DNA from: Candidatus Bathyarchaeota archaeon
GTDB taxonomy: Archaea; Thermoproteota; Bathyarchaeia; Bathyarchaeales; Bathycorpusculaceae
DNA: 64,000 nucleotides
Direction: 5' to 3'
Assembly: GCA_026014545.1 (NCBI GenBank)
Contig: JAOZIH010000005.1
Location: 48,358-112,357 of the forward strand
Part shown: piece by piece, positions 9,391-17,897 of the stretch
Numbering within the stretch: the stretch's first letter is position 1
Layout: each line of letters begins with the position of its first letter
Made by a program: the position numbers and the translations under genes
The notes under the pieces: generated by a model
What the model saw: the letters and a program-made list of their open reading frames with translations, nothing else
Database searches by the model: none
Told to the model about the DNA's origin: nothing

Positions 9391-10191
9391 TTAGCTCAGC
9401 TCTACCTCTTGAATGAAGCTTCCATGCCATGTGTGATACCATATTTGCCCTGTATAGCCATTAACGCTGAGCATTCCATAGACTTTGCCGCCTGAGAGCA
9501 CCGTAATATGATAGTAACCGTAGAAGGCTTCAGCTTTCTCAGCTGTGGTTCCTAGATAATAACTGTCCAAGTATTGCTGGGCAATGGCTTTTGCTTGCTG
9601 CGCAGTTATCGTCATTGGCGCTGTCGGGCTTCCTATGAACCAACCCATCATGCCGCTGTGCATGCCATATTTAGTGTTCCACATCATATTTGGACCCATT
9701 TCAGGATAGATGCGGCCGCTATACTTGTCAATGAGCATTTCGAAAGCGCCGACTCCCGTGCTTCTCTCGTAATATTGCACATAGAAATTCAGTGTGTACT
9801 CTTCAACTTCTTTCACGGCTAAATCTGGATTGTTCAGTTGTAGCAGATATTGCTGCGCAATTGTTACTGCGGTGTCTATTGGTATAGGCGCCGAAGTGGC
9901 TCCGCCGCTTTGAGTGGGTGGTGTGACGTAAGTGTTCCAGCCTAGTCCTCTGTGGCAGCCTCCTCTATATGCGTACGGCGCAGGCGTATTTGGTTGATTG
10001 GGATATTGCTGGTATCCATAAGTATTCCACATCATCCCACCCATCATTCCATATGGATAAGCGCCGTTAGCGTAGGTTCCATACAAGTGGTATGCATTTT
10101 GTCCGTTCACGTAGGCAAACACCGAAACAGTTAACAACGCTGCAGCTGCTACCGTGATTACTGCGGCAACGAGTATTTTCCAGCTTTTCAT
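9391..10191 (-). CDS. exported Met/His-rich protein with two PepSY-like repeats
   Basis: A signal peptide or N-terminal anchor covers about residues 5-27. A Met-, Tyr- and Gly-rich stretch follows (YPYGMMGGMMWNTYG, about 46-60) and a second one further on (MMWNTKYGMHSGMMGW). Two related alpha/beta segments, each starting like PIPIDTAVTIAQQYL or TITAQQAKAIAQQYL and ending at a GRIYPEM or GQIWYHTWHG strand, look like PepSY-type repeats. Clustered Met and His suggest copper or silver binding outside the cell; that is an inference. The divergent neighbour encodes a membrane protein with the same SGMMGG motif, and three TGAAACA repeats lie between them. Confidence 0.8.
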   Translation of the reverse strand: MKSWKILVAAVITVAAAALLTVSVFAYVNGQNAYHLYGTYANGAYPYGMMGGMMWNTYGYQQYPNQPNTPAPYAYRGGCHRGLGWNTYVTPPTQSGGATSAPIPIDTAVTIAQQYLLQLNNPDLAVKEVEEYTLNFYVQYYERSTGVGAFEMLIDKYSGRIYPEMGPNMMWNTKYGMHSGMMGWFIGSPTAPMTITAQQAKAIAQQYLDSYYLGTTAEKAEAFYGYYHITVLSGGKVYGMLSVNGYTGQIWYHTWHGSFIQEVELS

Positions 10192-10242
10192 TCGATTTCA
10201 CCTCTACCCTTTATTGCAGTAGCGGCTGGTAAAAGAGTTCGC

Positions 10243-10271
10243 TGAAACAATTCTGAAACATTTTTGAAACA
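10243..10271. promoter_or_regulatory. three TGAAACA repeats spaced exactly 11 bases
   Basis: TGAAACA occurs at 10243-10249, 10254-10260 and 10265-10271, all on the + strand, one helical turn apart, inside the 159-base gap between divergent genes. This phasing is typical of a cooperatively bound operator. A TTTAAATTTAAAG promoter segment lies to its right at about 10312-10324. Confidence 0.6.
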
Positions 10272-10350
10272 GTTCGCGCATGGTAGAAACGTCAATTTTT
10301 GGACAATAGGTTTAAATTTAAAGTAAACAATTTTTTTGTTTAGAGTATTT

Positions 10351-10914
10351 ATGCAGAAAATTCACGTATTTTTGCTCCTCCTATTAGTTTCACTTGTATC
10401 ATTAGCAATCCTAAGCGTGGCAGGCTTCTACTTGCTGGCGGCATCGCCGTACCCATCAAGTTGGATGAGTGGCATGTGGAGTCACATGAGCGGCATGATG
10501 GGCGGTGCACCAGTTACAACCCAAAATCCAGCGGTTCTCTATTTCGGCGCTCTTTTTGTAATTCTAATAGTTATTATCATAATCAGCATCGTAGGCTTAG
10601 TATACTTCGCATTTCCCGCAATTAAAACAGCAACTCCCTCCGTATCCGTAGCCACCGAAAATCCTGCTCTACAAGGCACGATTACGCCATATGATTCTGT
10701 GATTAAGACTCTAACGGATGAAGAACGCAAGGTCATCGAAGTGCTGAAGGCGCATGATGGAAAATACTTGCAAAAGTATCTTCGGAAAGAAGCGGGGCTC
10801 AGCAGGCTTAAGACGCATAGAATTCTCGTCCGCTTAGCAGAAAGGGGCATAGTGAAGCTAGAAAAGTTTGGAAACACAAACCAAGTGGTGCTGGCAGATT
10901 GGCTCCGCGACTAA
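10351..10914 (+). CDS. membrane-anchored winged-helix regulator with Met-rich external loop
   Basis: Two membrane helices (about residues 5-28 and 58-82 from ATG 10351) enclose an outside loop with WMSGMWSHMSGMMGG. A cytoplasmic tail then carries a winged helix (about 120-187: EERKVIEVLKAHDGKYL, LSRLKTHRILVRLAERG, ending GNTNQVVL). This is the layout of a one-component sensor-regulator: a loop that could bind a soft metal and a DNA-binding domain at the membrane. The DNA-binding part resembles that of the protein at 17898-18782, which ends GLENQVEL. ATG 10351 is preferred over TTG 10336. Signal and targets are inferred. Confidence 0.8.
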   Translation: MQKIHVFLLLLLVSLVSLAILSVAGFYLLAASPYPSSWMSGMWSHMSGMMGGAPVTTQNPAVLYFGALFVILIVIIIISIVGLVYFAFPAIKTATPSVSVATENPALQGTITPYDSVIKTLTDEERKVIEVLKAHDGKYLQKYLRKEAGLSRLKTHRILVRLAERGIVKLEKFGNTNQVVLADWLRD

Positions 10915-10927
10915 CACCGCCAGCAGA

Positions 10928-10936
10928 CTATATAAG
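10928..10936 (+). promoter_or_regulatory. TATA box of dph6
   Basis: CTATATAAG is centred about 29 bases before ATG 10961, which predicts a leaderless or nearly leaderless mRNA. Confidence 0.6.
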
Positions 10937-10960
10937 TGAATTTAACCCTAACAATAGGCA

Positions 10961-11641
10961 ATGAAACTCGGAGTTCTGTTTTCAGGCGGTAAAGACTCAA
11001 CACTCGCGCTTCATAAGGCTGCAGAAAGCGCTGAAATCGTGTGCCTAATCACCATAGTTTCGGAGAATAAAGAGAGCTTCATGTTTCACACTCCAAACAT
11101 CGACATAACCGCACTTCAAGCCGAAGCGCTGGGTTTGCCGCTGATAAGAAAAGCGACAAAGGGCGAGCCTGAAGAGGAACTTGACGATTTAGAAGAAGCT
11201 ATAGCACAGGCGGTTAAGGACTTCAGAATCGAGGGAGTAGTCACAGGCGCCGTGGAATCTGTTTATCAAACTAAGCGCATTCAACGCATATCCGACCGCT
11301 TGAACATCTCATGCGTTAATCCCTTGTGGAAGCGAAACCAGAAAGCCCTTTTAGAAGAGCTTGTGGCGAAAGGCTTCGAAGTAATCATCTCTGGTGTTTT
11401 CGCTTATCCACTGGACAAAACATGGCTGGGCAAAAAAATAGACCCGCCGCTGATACAGCGGCTTGCCAATTTAAGCGAAGAGTTCGGCCTAAGCATGGCA
11501 GGTGAAGGCGGCGAGATAGAAACCACTGTTTTAGATGCGCCCTTGTTCAAAAAGAAAATTGAAATCTTGGAGTCGACTGTTGAAGCGCAAGGTAACTCGG
11601 GTGTTTTCATAATCAAAAAGGCGCGGTTGGCGCCAAAATAA
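10961..11641 (+). CDS. dph6: diphthine--ammonia ligase
   Basis: Final step of diphthamide synthesis on aEF-2: ATP-dependent amidation of diphthine. The protein opens with the PP-loop SGGKDST (about residues 8-14), typical of ATP pyrophosphatases that adenylate their substrate. GVVTGAV and GEGGEIETTVLDAPLF are strongly conserved blocks of this family. The length of 226 residues is the single-domain archaeal form. Its substrate aEF-2 is encoded at 40383-42599 with the target histidine present. Confidence 0.93.
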   Translation: MKLGVLFSGGKDSTLALHKAAESAEIVCLITIVSENKESFMFHTPNIDITALQAEALGLPLIRKATKGEPEEELDDLEEAIAQAVKDFRIEGVVTGAVESVYQTKRIQRISDRLNISCVNPLWKRNQKALLEELVAKGFEVIISGVFAYPLDKTWLGKKIDPPLIQRLANLSEEFGLSMAGEGGEIETTVLDAPLFKKKIEILESTVEAQGNSGVFIIKKARLAPK

Positions 11642-11721
11642 CTGAGTAGCGGCGGGTAGCTATGAACATTAAGAGTTAAATGTTTCCTCAGATTAGATTA
11701 GGGCTGACGAGGTTTAAGAAA

Positions 11722-14136
11722 ATGATGGGCAAATTACCCCCAGAAAGCCTTAGAAAAGAATGCGATACTAGCCTCGTGCGCTGCAAGACAACCCAAGAAC
11801 TGACGCCACTTCAAGAAATAATCGGTCAGGAAAGAGCCGTTCGAGCTTTAAGGTTTGGTTTAGGCATCAGAAATCAAGGATTCAACATTTATGTGGCAGG
11901 TTATCCTGGAACAGGGCGGAAAACCGCGGTTAAAAGCTTCGTTGAAGAAGTAGCTCGTGTTGAACCTGTTCCTTCAGACTGGTGCTACGTAAATAACTTT
12001 TCCAATCCATACGAGCCAAAGGCCATTCAACTGCCCGCTGGAAAAGGACGGCAGTTCCGTGATGACATGAAATTTCTTATCGAGAGCGTCAGAACAGCGC
12101 TTCCTAAAGCCTTTGAAAGTGAAGATTACGCTGCAAAAAGAGATGCTACCATCCGCGAAGTAGAAAGGCAAAGGAAAGAGTTAATTGACAAATTAAACGT
12201 GAAGGCCCAACAGGAAGGTTTTGTAATTCAAAGCACACCTGTTGGCTTGCTTCTTATCCCCGTAGTAAATGGACATCCACTAAGTGAGGAAGAACTGTTA
12301 AGGTTGCCGCCGAAGGTGCAGCAGCTAATTCAAGAAAAGCGCGAGCGTTTGGAGGCAGAATTCCGAAGCGCAACGCGGCAGTTCATCGATTTAGAACGGA
12401 AAGTAACTGAGGCGCTTAAGAAGCTTAACAGGGACGTAGCGCTATACGCAATCGGCAATTTGGTAGACGACTTGATAGAGAAATACAAGGATCTGCCGGA
12501 AATTACCTCCTACTTGAGAGATGTGCAAAATGACATTCTCGATAACATAACCCAGTTCGTAAAACAAGGGGAGCCTCAACAGCAACTTCCCTTTCCGTTG
12601 CCTTGGCTGAGAGAGTCGCCCTTCAAAAAGTACGAAGTAAACGTAATCGTTGATAACTCTACGCTTAAAGGCGCGCCTGTTATAATGGAGTTCAACCCTA
12701 CATACCAAAATCTTTTCGGCACAACCGAGAAAGAAGTACAGTTCGGCGCGCTAATAACAGACTTCACCATGATCCGAAGCGGCTCTCTACACAAGGCCAA
12801 TGGCGGCTACTTAATTATTCCCGTCGAGGATTTGCTTCTAAATCCATTTTCTTATGAAGGATTAAAACGCGCGCTGAGAGATTGCAAAATCGTTATCGAG
12901 GAGCCGCAGGAAAGATTCGGCTTTATTAGTACCAAAAGCCTTAAGCCGCAGCCGATACCCTTGAAAGTTAAAGTAATCCTCATAGGGAGCCCCTACATTT
13001 ATCAGCAACTATATCTTTTAGACATGGAGTTCGCGGAGCTTTTCAAAGTTAAAGCAGAATTCGATACCACCATGCCGCGTACAGAGGAGAATATACGGCA
13101 ATATGCGGCTTTTGTCTGCACATTATGCCAAAAGGAAAACCTGAAACACCTCGATAGCTCTGGTTTAGCCAAGATAATAGAATATAGTCAGCGACTGTCT
13201 CAAGATCAGCAGAAACTATCCACACGCTTTGCCGAAGTCGCCGACATCATCCGCGAAGCAAACTTTTATGCCACACAAGAAAACTCGCGCTTCATAACTG
13301 GAGACCATGTTAGAAAAGCCATTGAAGAAAAGATATACCGCTCAAAACTCATCCAAGAGAAAATCCAAGAAATGATCAACAGAGGAATACTCTTAATCGA
13401 TACTGACGCAGAGAAAGTTGGGCAAGTTAATGGCTTATCCGTTATGAGCTTCGGTGATTTTACTTTTGGCACTCCCTCCCGCGTAACAGCAAGCGTTGGA
13501 CTAGGCCAAGAAGGCGTAATTGACATAGAACGCGAAGCAAAAATGGGCGGGCCCATCCACACGAAAGGAGTACTTATTCTCAGCGGCTACTTAAACGAGA
13601 AGTACGCGCAGGATAAACCGCTCAGCCTCTCTGCTCGACTTGTTTTTGAGCAGAGCTATGCCGGCGTAGAAGGCGACAGCGCTTCAAGTACTGAATTATA
13701 CGCTATACTTTCCGCGCTTTCTGGGCTGCCGATAAAGCAGTATATCGCTGTTACTGGCTCAGTAAATCAGAAAGGTGAAGTCCAAGCTATAGGCGGTGTG
13801 AACGAAAAAATTGAGGGCTTTTTTGAAGTTTGCAAGGCAAAAGGTTTTACGGGTAAGCAAGGCGTGCTGATTCCTGAGAGTAATGTGCAGAATCTAATGT
13901 TGAAAGAAGAGGTTGTGGAAGCCGTGAAAAATGGGCAATTCCACATTTACGCTGTTAAAACGATTGATGAGGGCATAGAAATTCTCACAGGAGTTAAAGC
14001 TGGCACAAGACTTCCAGACGGAACTTTCGAGGAAGGAACCGTGAATCACCGAGTAGACAAGACGCTTAAGGAGATGGCTGAAAAACTCAGAGAGTTCACT
14101 TCTGCCGCTGGAGAGGTAAAGAAAAGCGAAGATTGA
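11722..14136 (+). CDS. ATP-dependent Lon-family protease, soluble AAA_32 type
   Basis: The Walker A-like motif is GYPGTGRKT, in the form seen in the LonB/LonC-like AAA_32 group, not in canonical LonA. A long helical insertion (about residues 100-230) follows. The C-terminal proteolytic domain has the Ser-Lys dyad: serine in GVEGDSASSTELYA and lysine in GVNEKIEGFF, 43 residues apart as in E. coli Lon. No membrane helices are seen, so it is unlike the typical membrane-bound archaeal LonB. ATG 11722 with GAGG at 11709-11712 is my preferred start; an in-frame ATG at 11680 would add 14 residues. Confidence 0.92.
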   Translation: MMGKLPPESLRKECDTSLVRCKTTQELTPLQEIIGQERAVRALRFGLGIRNQGFNIYVAGYPGTGRKTAVKSFVEEVARVEPVPSDWCYVNNFSNPYEPKAIQLPAGKGRQFRDDMKFLIESVRTALPKAFESEDYAAKRDATIREVERQRKELIDKLNVKAQQEGFVIQSTPVGLLLIPVVNGHPLSEEELLRLPPKVQQLIQEKRERLEAEFRSATRQFIDLERKVTEALKKLNRDVALYAIGNLVDDLIEKYKDLPEITSYLRDVQNDILDNITQFVKQGEPQQQLPFPLPWLRESPFKKYEVNVIVDNSTLKGAPVIMEFNPTYQNLFGTTEKEVQFGALITDFTMIRSGSLHKANGGYLIIPVEDLLLNPFSYEGLKRALRDCKIVIEEPQERFGFISTKSLKPQPIPLKVKVILIGSPYIYQQLYLLDMEFAELFKVKAEFDTTMPRTEENIRQYAAFVCTLCQKENLKHLDSSGLAKIIEYSQRLSQDQQKLSTRFAEVADIIREANFYATQENSRFITGDHVRKAIEEKIYRSKLIQEKIQEMINRGILLIDTDAEKVGQVNGLSVMSFGDFTFGTPSRVTASVGLGQEGVIDIEREAKMGGPIHTKGVLILSGYLNEKYAQDKPLSLSARLVFEQSYAGVEGDSASSTELYAILSALSGLPIKQYIAVTGSVNQKGEVQAIGGVNEKIEGFFEVCKAKGFTGKQGVLIPESNVQNLMLKEEVVEAVKNGQFHIYAVKTIDEGIEILTGVKAGTRLPDGTFEEGTVNHRVDKTLKEMAEKLREFTSAAGEVKKSED

Positions 14137-14144
14137 CGGCAACT

Positions 14145-14939
14145 TTACTTTCGCTCGATTAACTTTATTTCAAAAAGCTGCGTCCACAATTTTCCAGTTA
14201 CGAAAAGCCTGTCAGCTTCTGCATCATAGGCAATTCCGTTAAGTACACTGTTTGGGTTCTGATTCGTTTGCGTGTAAATTCCTGCTAAGTCTATCCAGCC
14301 CTTGACTTGCCCTGTCTGCGGGCTAATTATTGCGATTTTTTCTTCACCCCAAACATTAGCGTAAACGTCTCCCTTAACAAACTCAAGTTCATTGAGTCTT
14401 GTCACAGATACGTTTCCATCGCGAACCTCAACTTGCCCAATCCTCTGGAAGGTTTCTGGATCCAAGAAGTACAGATTTGCGGTTCCATCACTCATTATTA
14501 GCTGCTTGCCGTCATGTGTAATTCCCCAGCCCTCAGTTGGATAGCTAAAATTTTGCAGTAGCTCAAATGTTTGCTTATCATAGACGAAGCCTACTTGATT
14601 CTGCCAAGTTAACTGGATAATCTTATCGCCGAAGATTGTGATGCCTTCACCAAAAAATTCCTCTGGCAAACTATGCATCTGCAAGATTGCGCCTGTTTCT
14701 AAATCTACTCGGCGCAGTGTAGAGTAACCCCACAACCCCGTACTCTCATATAATATGCCTTCATCAATAACTAATCCTTGAGTGAACGCAATCGGGTCAT
14801 GTGGATAAGCTCTAACGACCTCGTAAGTATAGCTAATCGGCGTCGTGTTCGCAGGCGCCCTTGTCAGCAAAACAACTGCACAGACAATTAATCCTACAGT
14901 GAGTGGCAAAAGAATAATGCCCAATTTTTGCTTTTTCAT
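14145..14939 (-). CDS. exported glutaminyl-peptide cyclotransferase
   Basis: Five-bladed propeller enzyme that cyclises N-terminal glutamine to pyroglutamate. An N-terminal signal or anchor spans about residues 6-25. Family blocks follow: AFTQGLVIDEGILYESTGLWG (about 52-72), LTWQNQVGFVYD, GWGITHDGKQLIMSDGTANL and LNGIAYDAEADRLFVTGKLW near the end. The 264-residue length matches the bacterial/plant-type family. The active site should be outside the membrane. It converges on the Lon gene with a gap of only 8 bases. Confidence 0.92.
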   Translation of the reverse strand: MKKQKLGIILLPLTVGLIVCAVVLLTRAPANTTPISYTYEVVRAYPHDPIAFTQGLVIDEGILYESTGLWGYSTLRRVDLETGAILQMHSLPEEFFGEGITIFGDKIIQLTWQNQVGFVYDKQTFELLQNFSYPTEGWGITHDGKQLIMSDGTANLYFLDPETFQRIGQVEVRDGNVSVTRLNELEFVKGDVYANVWGEEKIAIISPQTGQVKGWIDLAGIYTQTNQNPNSVLNGIAYDAEADRLFVTGKLWTQLFEIKLIERK

Positions 14940-15076
14940 GGCGCTTGCAGCCTATTTTTCCTGTGAAATACCCTCTTTAATGCTTTTCTCTTTCCATTTT
15001 TACTGCAGAATTGGATACATTTAAATTGAAATATCTGCAAAATATGTAATGCAAGCGCTTGTGGACGGTGCTATTT

Positions 15077-15250
15077 TTGGCCAAAAAAGGTGATAAATAC
15101 AAGTGTGAAGAATGCGGCCTAATAGTCTTAGTTGAAGATCCCTGCGGATGCGAACCGCTTCAGATACTCTGCTGCGGAGCGCCAATGAAACCCGTGAAAG
15201 AAGCGGCGAAGAAACAAGCAAAAGAGAAGGCAAAAGCCAAGAAACAATAA
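15077..15250 (+). CDS. stand-alone desulfoferrodoxin N-terminal (Dx) domain protein
   Basis: A 57-residue protein holding a rubredoxin-like iron centre: KCEECG, then CGCEPLQILCCGAPM. The four-cysteine pattern CxxC...CC is that of the desulforedoxin/desulfoferrodoxin N-terminal domain; the superoxide reductase domain is absent. A lysine-rich tail follows. I start it at TTG 15077 because GGTG at 15067-15070 is well spaced; a TTTAAAT box lies at 15020-15026. Electron transfer in oxygen defence is likely from the family only. Confidence 0.85.
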   Translation: MAKKGDKYKCEECGLIVLVEDPCGCEPLQILCCGAPMKPVKEAAKKQAKEKAKAKKQ

Positions 15251-15400
15251 ATGCTGAATTCATCAACCGCCCTCTTTTTTTATTTTTTAAAGATCAGCAA
15301 CTCCTGCATTGATGCCTTTAACGGTGTTGATTCTGCATCTATATTGTAAGTAAATAAAGCTTATTTTATCTCAGCAATTCTTTATCACTCGGGTGCAATT

Positions 15401-15613
15401 TTGAAAATATTGAGAGAAGAGCGTAAACGGAGCAGAGCGATTATCCTTTTGCTTCTTCCAGCTGTAGTTTTCATCTGGATAATTGGCTGGGGCCTGTACT
15501 GGATCGGCCATCAAAGGGAACATCAAACGATGAAGCAGTCAGAATCTCAAGAAGAGCATGTTCACTTGATGCCCATAGTGCTCGAGGAACCTTTAGAGGC
15601 AAGAAGTGACTAA
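15401..15613 (+). CDS. small single-span membrane protein
   Basis: Unrecognised 70-residue protein: a basic N-terminus, one membrane helix (about 14-36), then a charged tail with HREHQ and HVHL histidines. TTG 15401 is supported by GGGTG at 15391-15395. No operon partner. Confidence 0.65.
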   Translation: MKILREERKRSRAIILLLLPAVVFIWIIGWGLYWIGHQREHQTMKQSESQEEHVHLMPIVLEEPLEARSD

Positions 15614-15753
15614 GCGCTGTGGCACGCCAGCGTACCCGTTGCTTTCCGCGCCGAGTAAAAAAATTTGATTGACAACCGCTTCTCGGTTTTCTTCTAATAG
15701 CCTACTAAAGCCAGCAGTTATAATTTCGCTCATATGTTTTATCTGTTGTTACT

Positions 15754-16164
15754 TTAGAAGAATCTACGCTTCTTTTTTTCTTGGTTCTTGGAGCTTTCAG
15801 CTAAAACACTGTTTTCAACAACTGTTAAGGTAACCGCTTCTTCGCTCTTAGACTGCGTCGCCTCAACATCTTCCTCGGAGGAGAGCGCCTCTGCTGTCGC
15901 CTGCGGCTGCTGAAGTTTGGCTTCAAGCTCTTTCTTTTTTGCCTCCATTTGGTCTATTGCTTCTTTGAGGGCTTTATTGCGGTTTTTCATCTCTTCAATT
16001 ATTGCCTTTTCTCTTTTCAGCTCTTCAAGGGCAACTTTTTCCTCAAGCGTCTTCAACGTATTCTCTAATTCTTTCTGTTTTTCCTGGAGAGAACGTGCTT
16101 CCGCCTCAAGTTCCATTCGCAACGCGCGTAGCTGTTCAAGTTCCTTTTGTATACTCATCGCCAT
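15754..16164 (-). CDS. coiled-coil protein of unknown function
   Basis: Residues about 4-90 are continuous heptads rich in Glu, Lys and Leu (one long coiled coil). An acidic, low-complexity linker follows, and the protein ends in KKKRRFF. No catalytic motif. A structural or nucleoid/membrane-associated role is possible, but nothing here decides it. Confidence 0.75.
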   Translation of the reverse strand: MAMSIQKELEQLRALRMELEAEARSLQEKQKELENTLKTLEEKVALEELKREKAIIEEMKNRNKALKEAIDQMEAKKKELEAKLQQPQATAEALSSEEDVEATQSKSEEAVTLTVVENSVLAESSKNQEKKKRRFF

Positions 16165-16331
16165 CGGGCTTACAACGGTGATAAAGTAGAAAAATAATTT
16201 TATGAAAAACTAATTCATACTCCAAATCAGAATCTATGACAAAAGATGCCGCCTAAGCAATTTTCCCGCGCGCGCTTGCTGAAAGTTATTAAGGAACTGC
16301 TTATTCTCTAAATGCAGTCAAGTGATAAAGT

Positions 16332-16682
16332 TTGAACTTCAAAAGACACATGCACCCAAAAGTCAGTAACGCCGAGATGGAATTGTTCAAAGCACTAAGC
16401 GCCGCTGGCCTAACCAAAGGCATGGTAACACAGAAGCCAATCGTGCTAAAGGCGACAATTCCTGATTTCTGCTGGCTTGACAAACGCAAGGCTGTCTACT
16501 TGGATGGCTTACAAGCGCATTCAAGCGATAAACAGCAGGAGCGCGATGAGGAAATCCGCGTGCTGCTTGAAGAAAAAGGTTGGGAGGTGCTCCGGATACC
16601 ATACGAGCCACCTTTAAGCGAGAAAGAACTGCAGCGAATAGTGGCATTAATAAAAGAGTTTTTAGGTGCAAATGAAGAATGA
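16332..16682 (+). CDS. DUF559-type PD-(D/E)XK nuclease-fold protein
   Basis: A single-domain 116-residue protein matching the DUF559 / very-short-patch-repair endonuclease fold: PDFCWLDKRKAVYLDG gives the PD...D core, and RDEEIRVLLEEKGWEVLRI is the typical following helix-strand. The start at TTG 16332 follows a GTGAT motif. Substrate unknown; may be a DNA-processing enzyme or an inactive relative, since the usual E-x-K is replaced by YLDG. Confidence 0.75.
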   Translation: MNFKRHMHPKVSNAEMELFKALSAAGLTKGMVTQKPIVLKATIPDFCWLDKRKAVYLDGLQAHSSDKQQERDEEIRVLLEEKGWEVLRIPYEPPLSEKELQRIVALIKEFLGANEE

Positions 16683-16756
16683 AGCCTTTCATATGCTCAA
16701 ACTTTTAATGATTTTGGGATTTGGCAATTTACTTAGTTTTATAGTGGCGTTTCAGA

Positions 16757-16788
16757 TTTTGAAACGCTTGTTTCGCAGTATCCCTTAA
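16757..16788 (+). promoter_or_regulatory. 32-base promoter element, copy 1
   Basis: This segment matches 18878-18909 at 27 of 32 positions without gaps (TTTTGAAAyGCTT, then CAGTrTCCCTTAA). It ends 35 bases before the start of an exported protein. A TGAAAC inverted repeat (GTTTCA...TGAAAC) overlaps its left side at 16750-16765. Confidence 0.7.
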
Positions 16789-16823
16789 CTATAATCATAC
16801 TACTGTATTAGTTGTGATGTAAA

Positions 16824-17867
16824 GTGATAAACAAAAAGCAAATTATTATACTATTACTAGCAGCCGCCTTTATCATATTAGTTGCTCCAGCCTCCGCTGT
16901 GTTCCTGGGGCAAGCTCAAATTCAATTGCAGCCCGCTGAAGCGCTAGTTAAAGTAGCTGACAGAGCCGGGCAGCAAGTTAAAAATCTAATAGATCTTGTG
17001 TATGCAAATGAGACGGCGCTGCAAAAAATTGAAGAAGTAAATCTTATTGATGAGTTGGAAGGCAACGTCACGCTTTACGGCGAAGGCGTCGGAAACTTGA
17101 CTGAAGCGCATGATGCGCTTGAAACAACTGATTACGAAGCAGCTATCGACTATGCAACTGAAGCGTTACGTATTTTCAGAGAAGTTTTCAGCTCCATACA
17201 CATAATCCTTGAGAAAGCAGGGCTTCAGAAGGGGCAGCTAATTGACAATCAAGGATTATTGGAGGCTATCGCACGCCAACTGCAAAGAATAGACCGTTTG
17301 AGAGAGATTCTGCCTGAAGATGCGCCCGACGAGGTTAAGCAACTACTTAATGACGCTGAGGCGCTATTAGACATAAACGCTGCTAGAGCGTTGCTTTTGG
17401 AAGGCAATGCTGCTGAGGTTATTTCTAGTTTGCAGGAGGCAAGAGTGCTAATCTCTCAAGTCTACGATTACTTGAAAACACGGGCTGAAGAATCCAATGC
17501 GTGGCGAATCTATGGTTATTGCGAGGGAGTCCTTGAAATAATTAGGGAACGATTTAGACAGGGCAACCAAAGTGGAATCGACTTCACAGACGCTCTTAAA
17601 TCTCTTGGTTACCAAAGCGAAAACCAGTTCATGGAAACGCTGGAGCACAGAATCCAAGAAGCGCAAGGCAAGGCAGATCTCCAAGATGCATTGCAAGAAT
17701 TAGAAGCTATTGGGCAAATGGTTCAGGAAATGAATCACGCGCTCACACAAGAAATGAATCGATACCAGGGTGGTTCTGGCTCGGCCAGTGGTGGCGGCAG
17801 CGGCTCAGGTTCAGGTGATGGCGGTATGAGCGGCGGCTACGGATACGGTAGCGGCGGCAAGCCTTAA
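16824..17867 (+). CDS. exported helical protein with Gly/Ser-rich tail
   Basis: A signal peptide (about residues 6-26, ending APASA) is followed by an all-helical, Leu/Glu/Gln-rich body (about 30-310) and a flexible Gly/Ser tail (about 315-347). The start is GTG 16824. I do not recognise the family; it looks like a cell-surface protein. It shares its promoter element with the exported protein at 18948 and lies next to the membrane regulator at 17898-18782, so the three are probably one functional group. Confidence 0.75.
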   Translation: MINKKQIIILLLAAAFIILVAPASAVFLGQAQIQLQPAEALVKVADRAGQQVKNLIDLVYANETALQKIEEVNLIDELEGNVTLYGEGVGNLTEAHDALETTDYEAAIDYATEALRIFREVFSSIHIILEKAGLQKGQLIDNQGLLEAIARQLQRIDRLREILPEDAPDEVKQLLNDAEALLDINAARALLLEGNAAEVISSLQEARVLISQVYDYLKTRAEESNAWRIYGYCEGVLEIIRERFRQGNQSGIDFTDALKSLGYQSENQFMETLEHRIQEAQGKADLQDALQELEAIGQMVQEMNHALTQEMNRYQGGSGSASGGGSGSGSGDGGMSGGYGYGSGGKP

Positions 17868-17897
17868 AGCAAGCTGGAAGCGAATGGGGTCGTCAAT

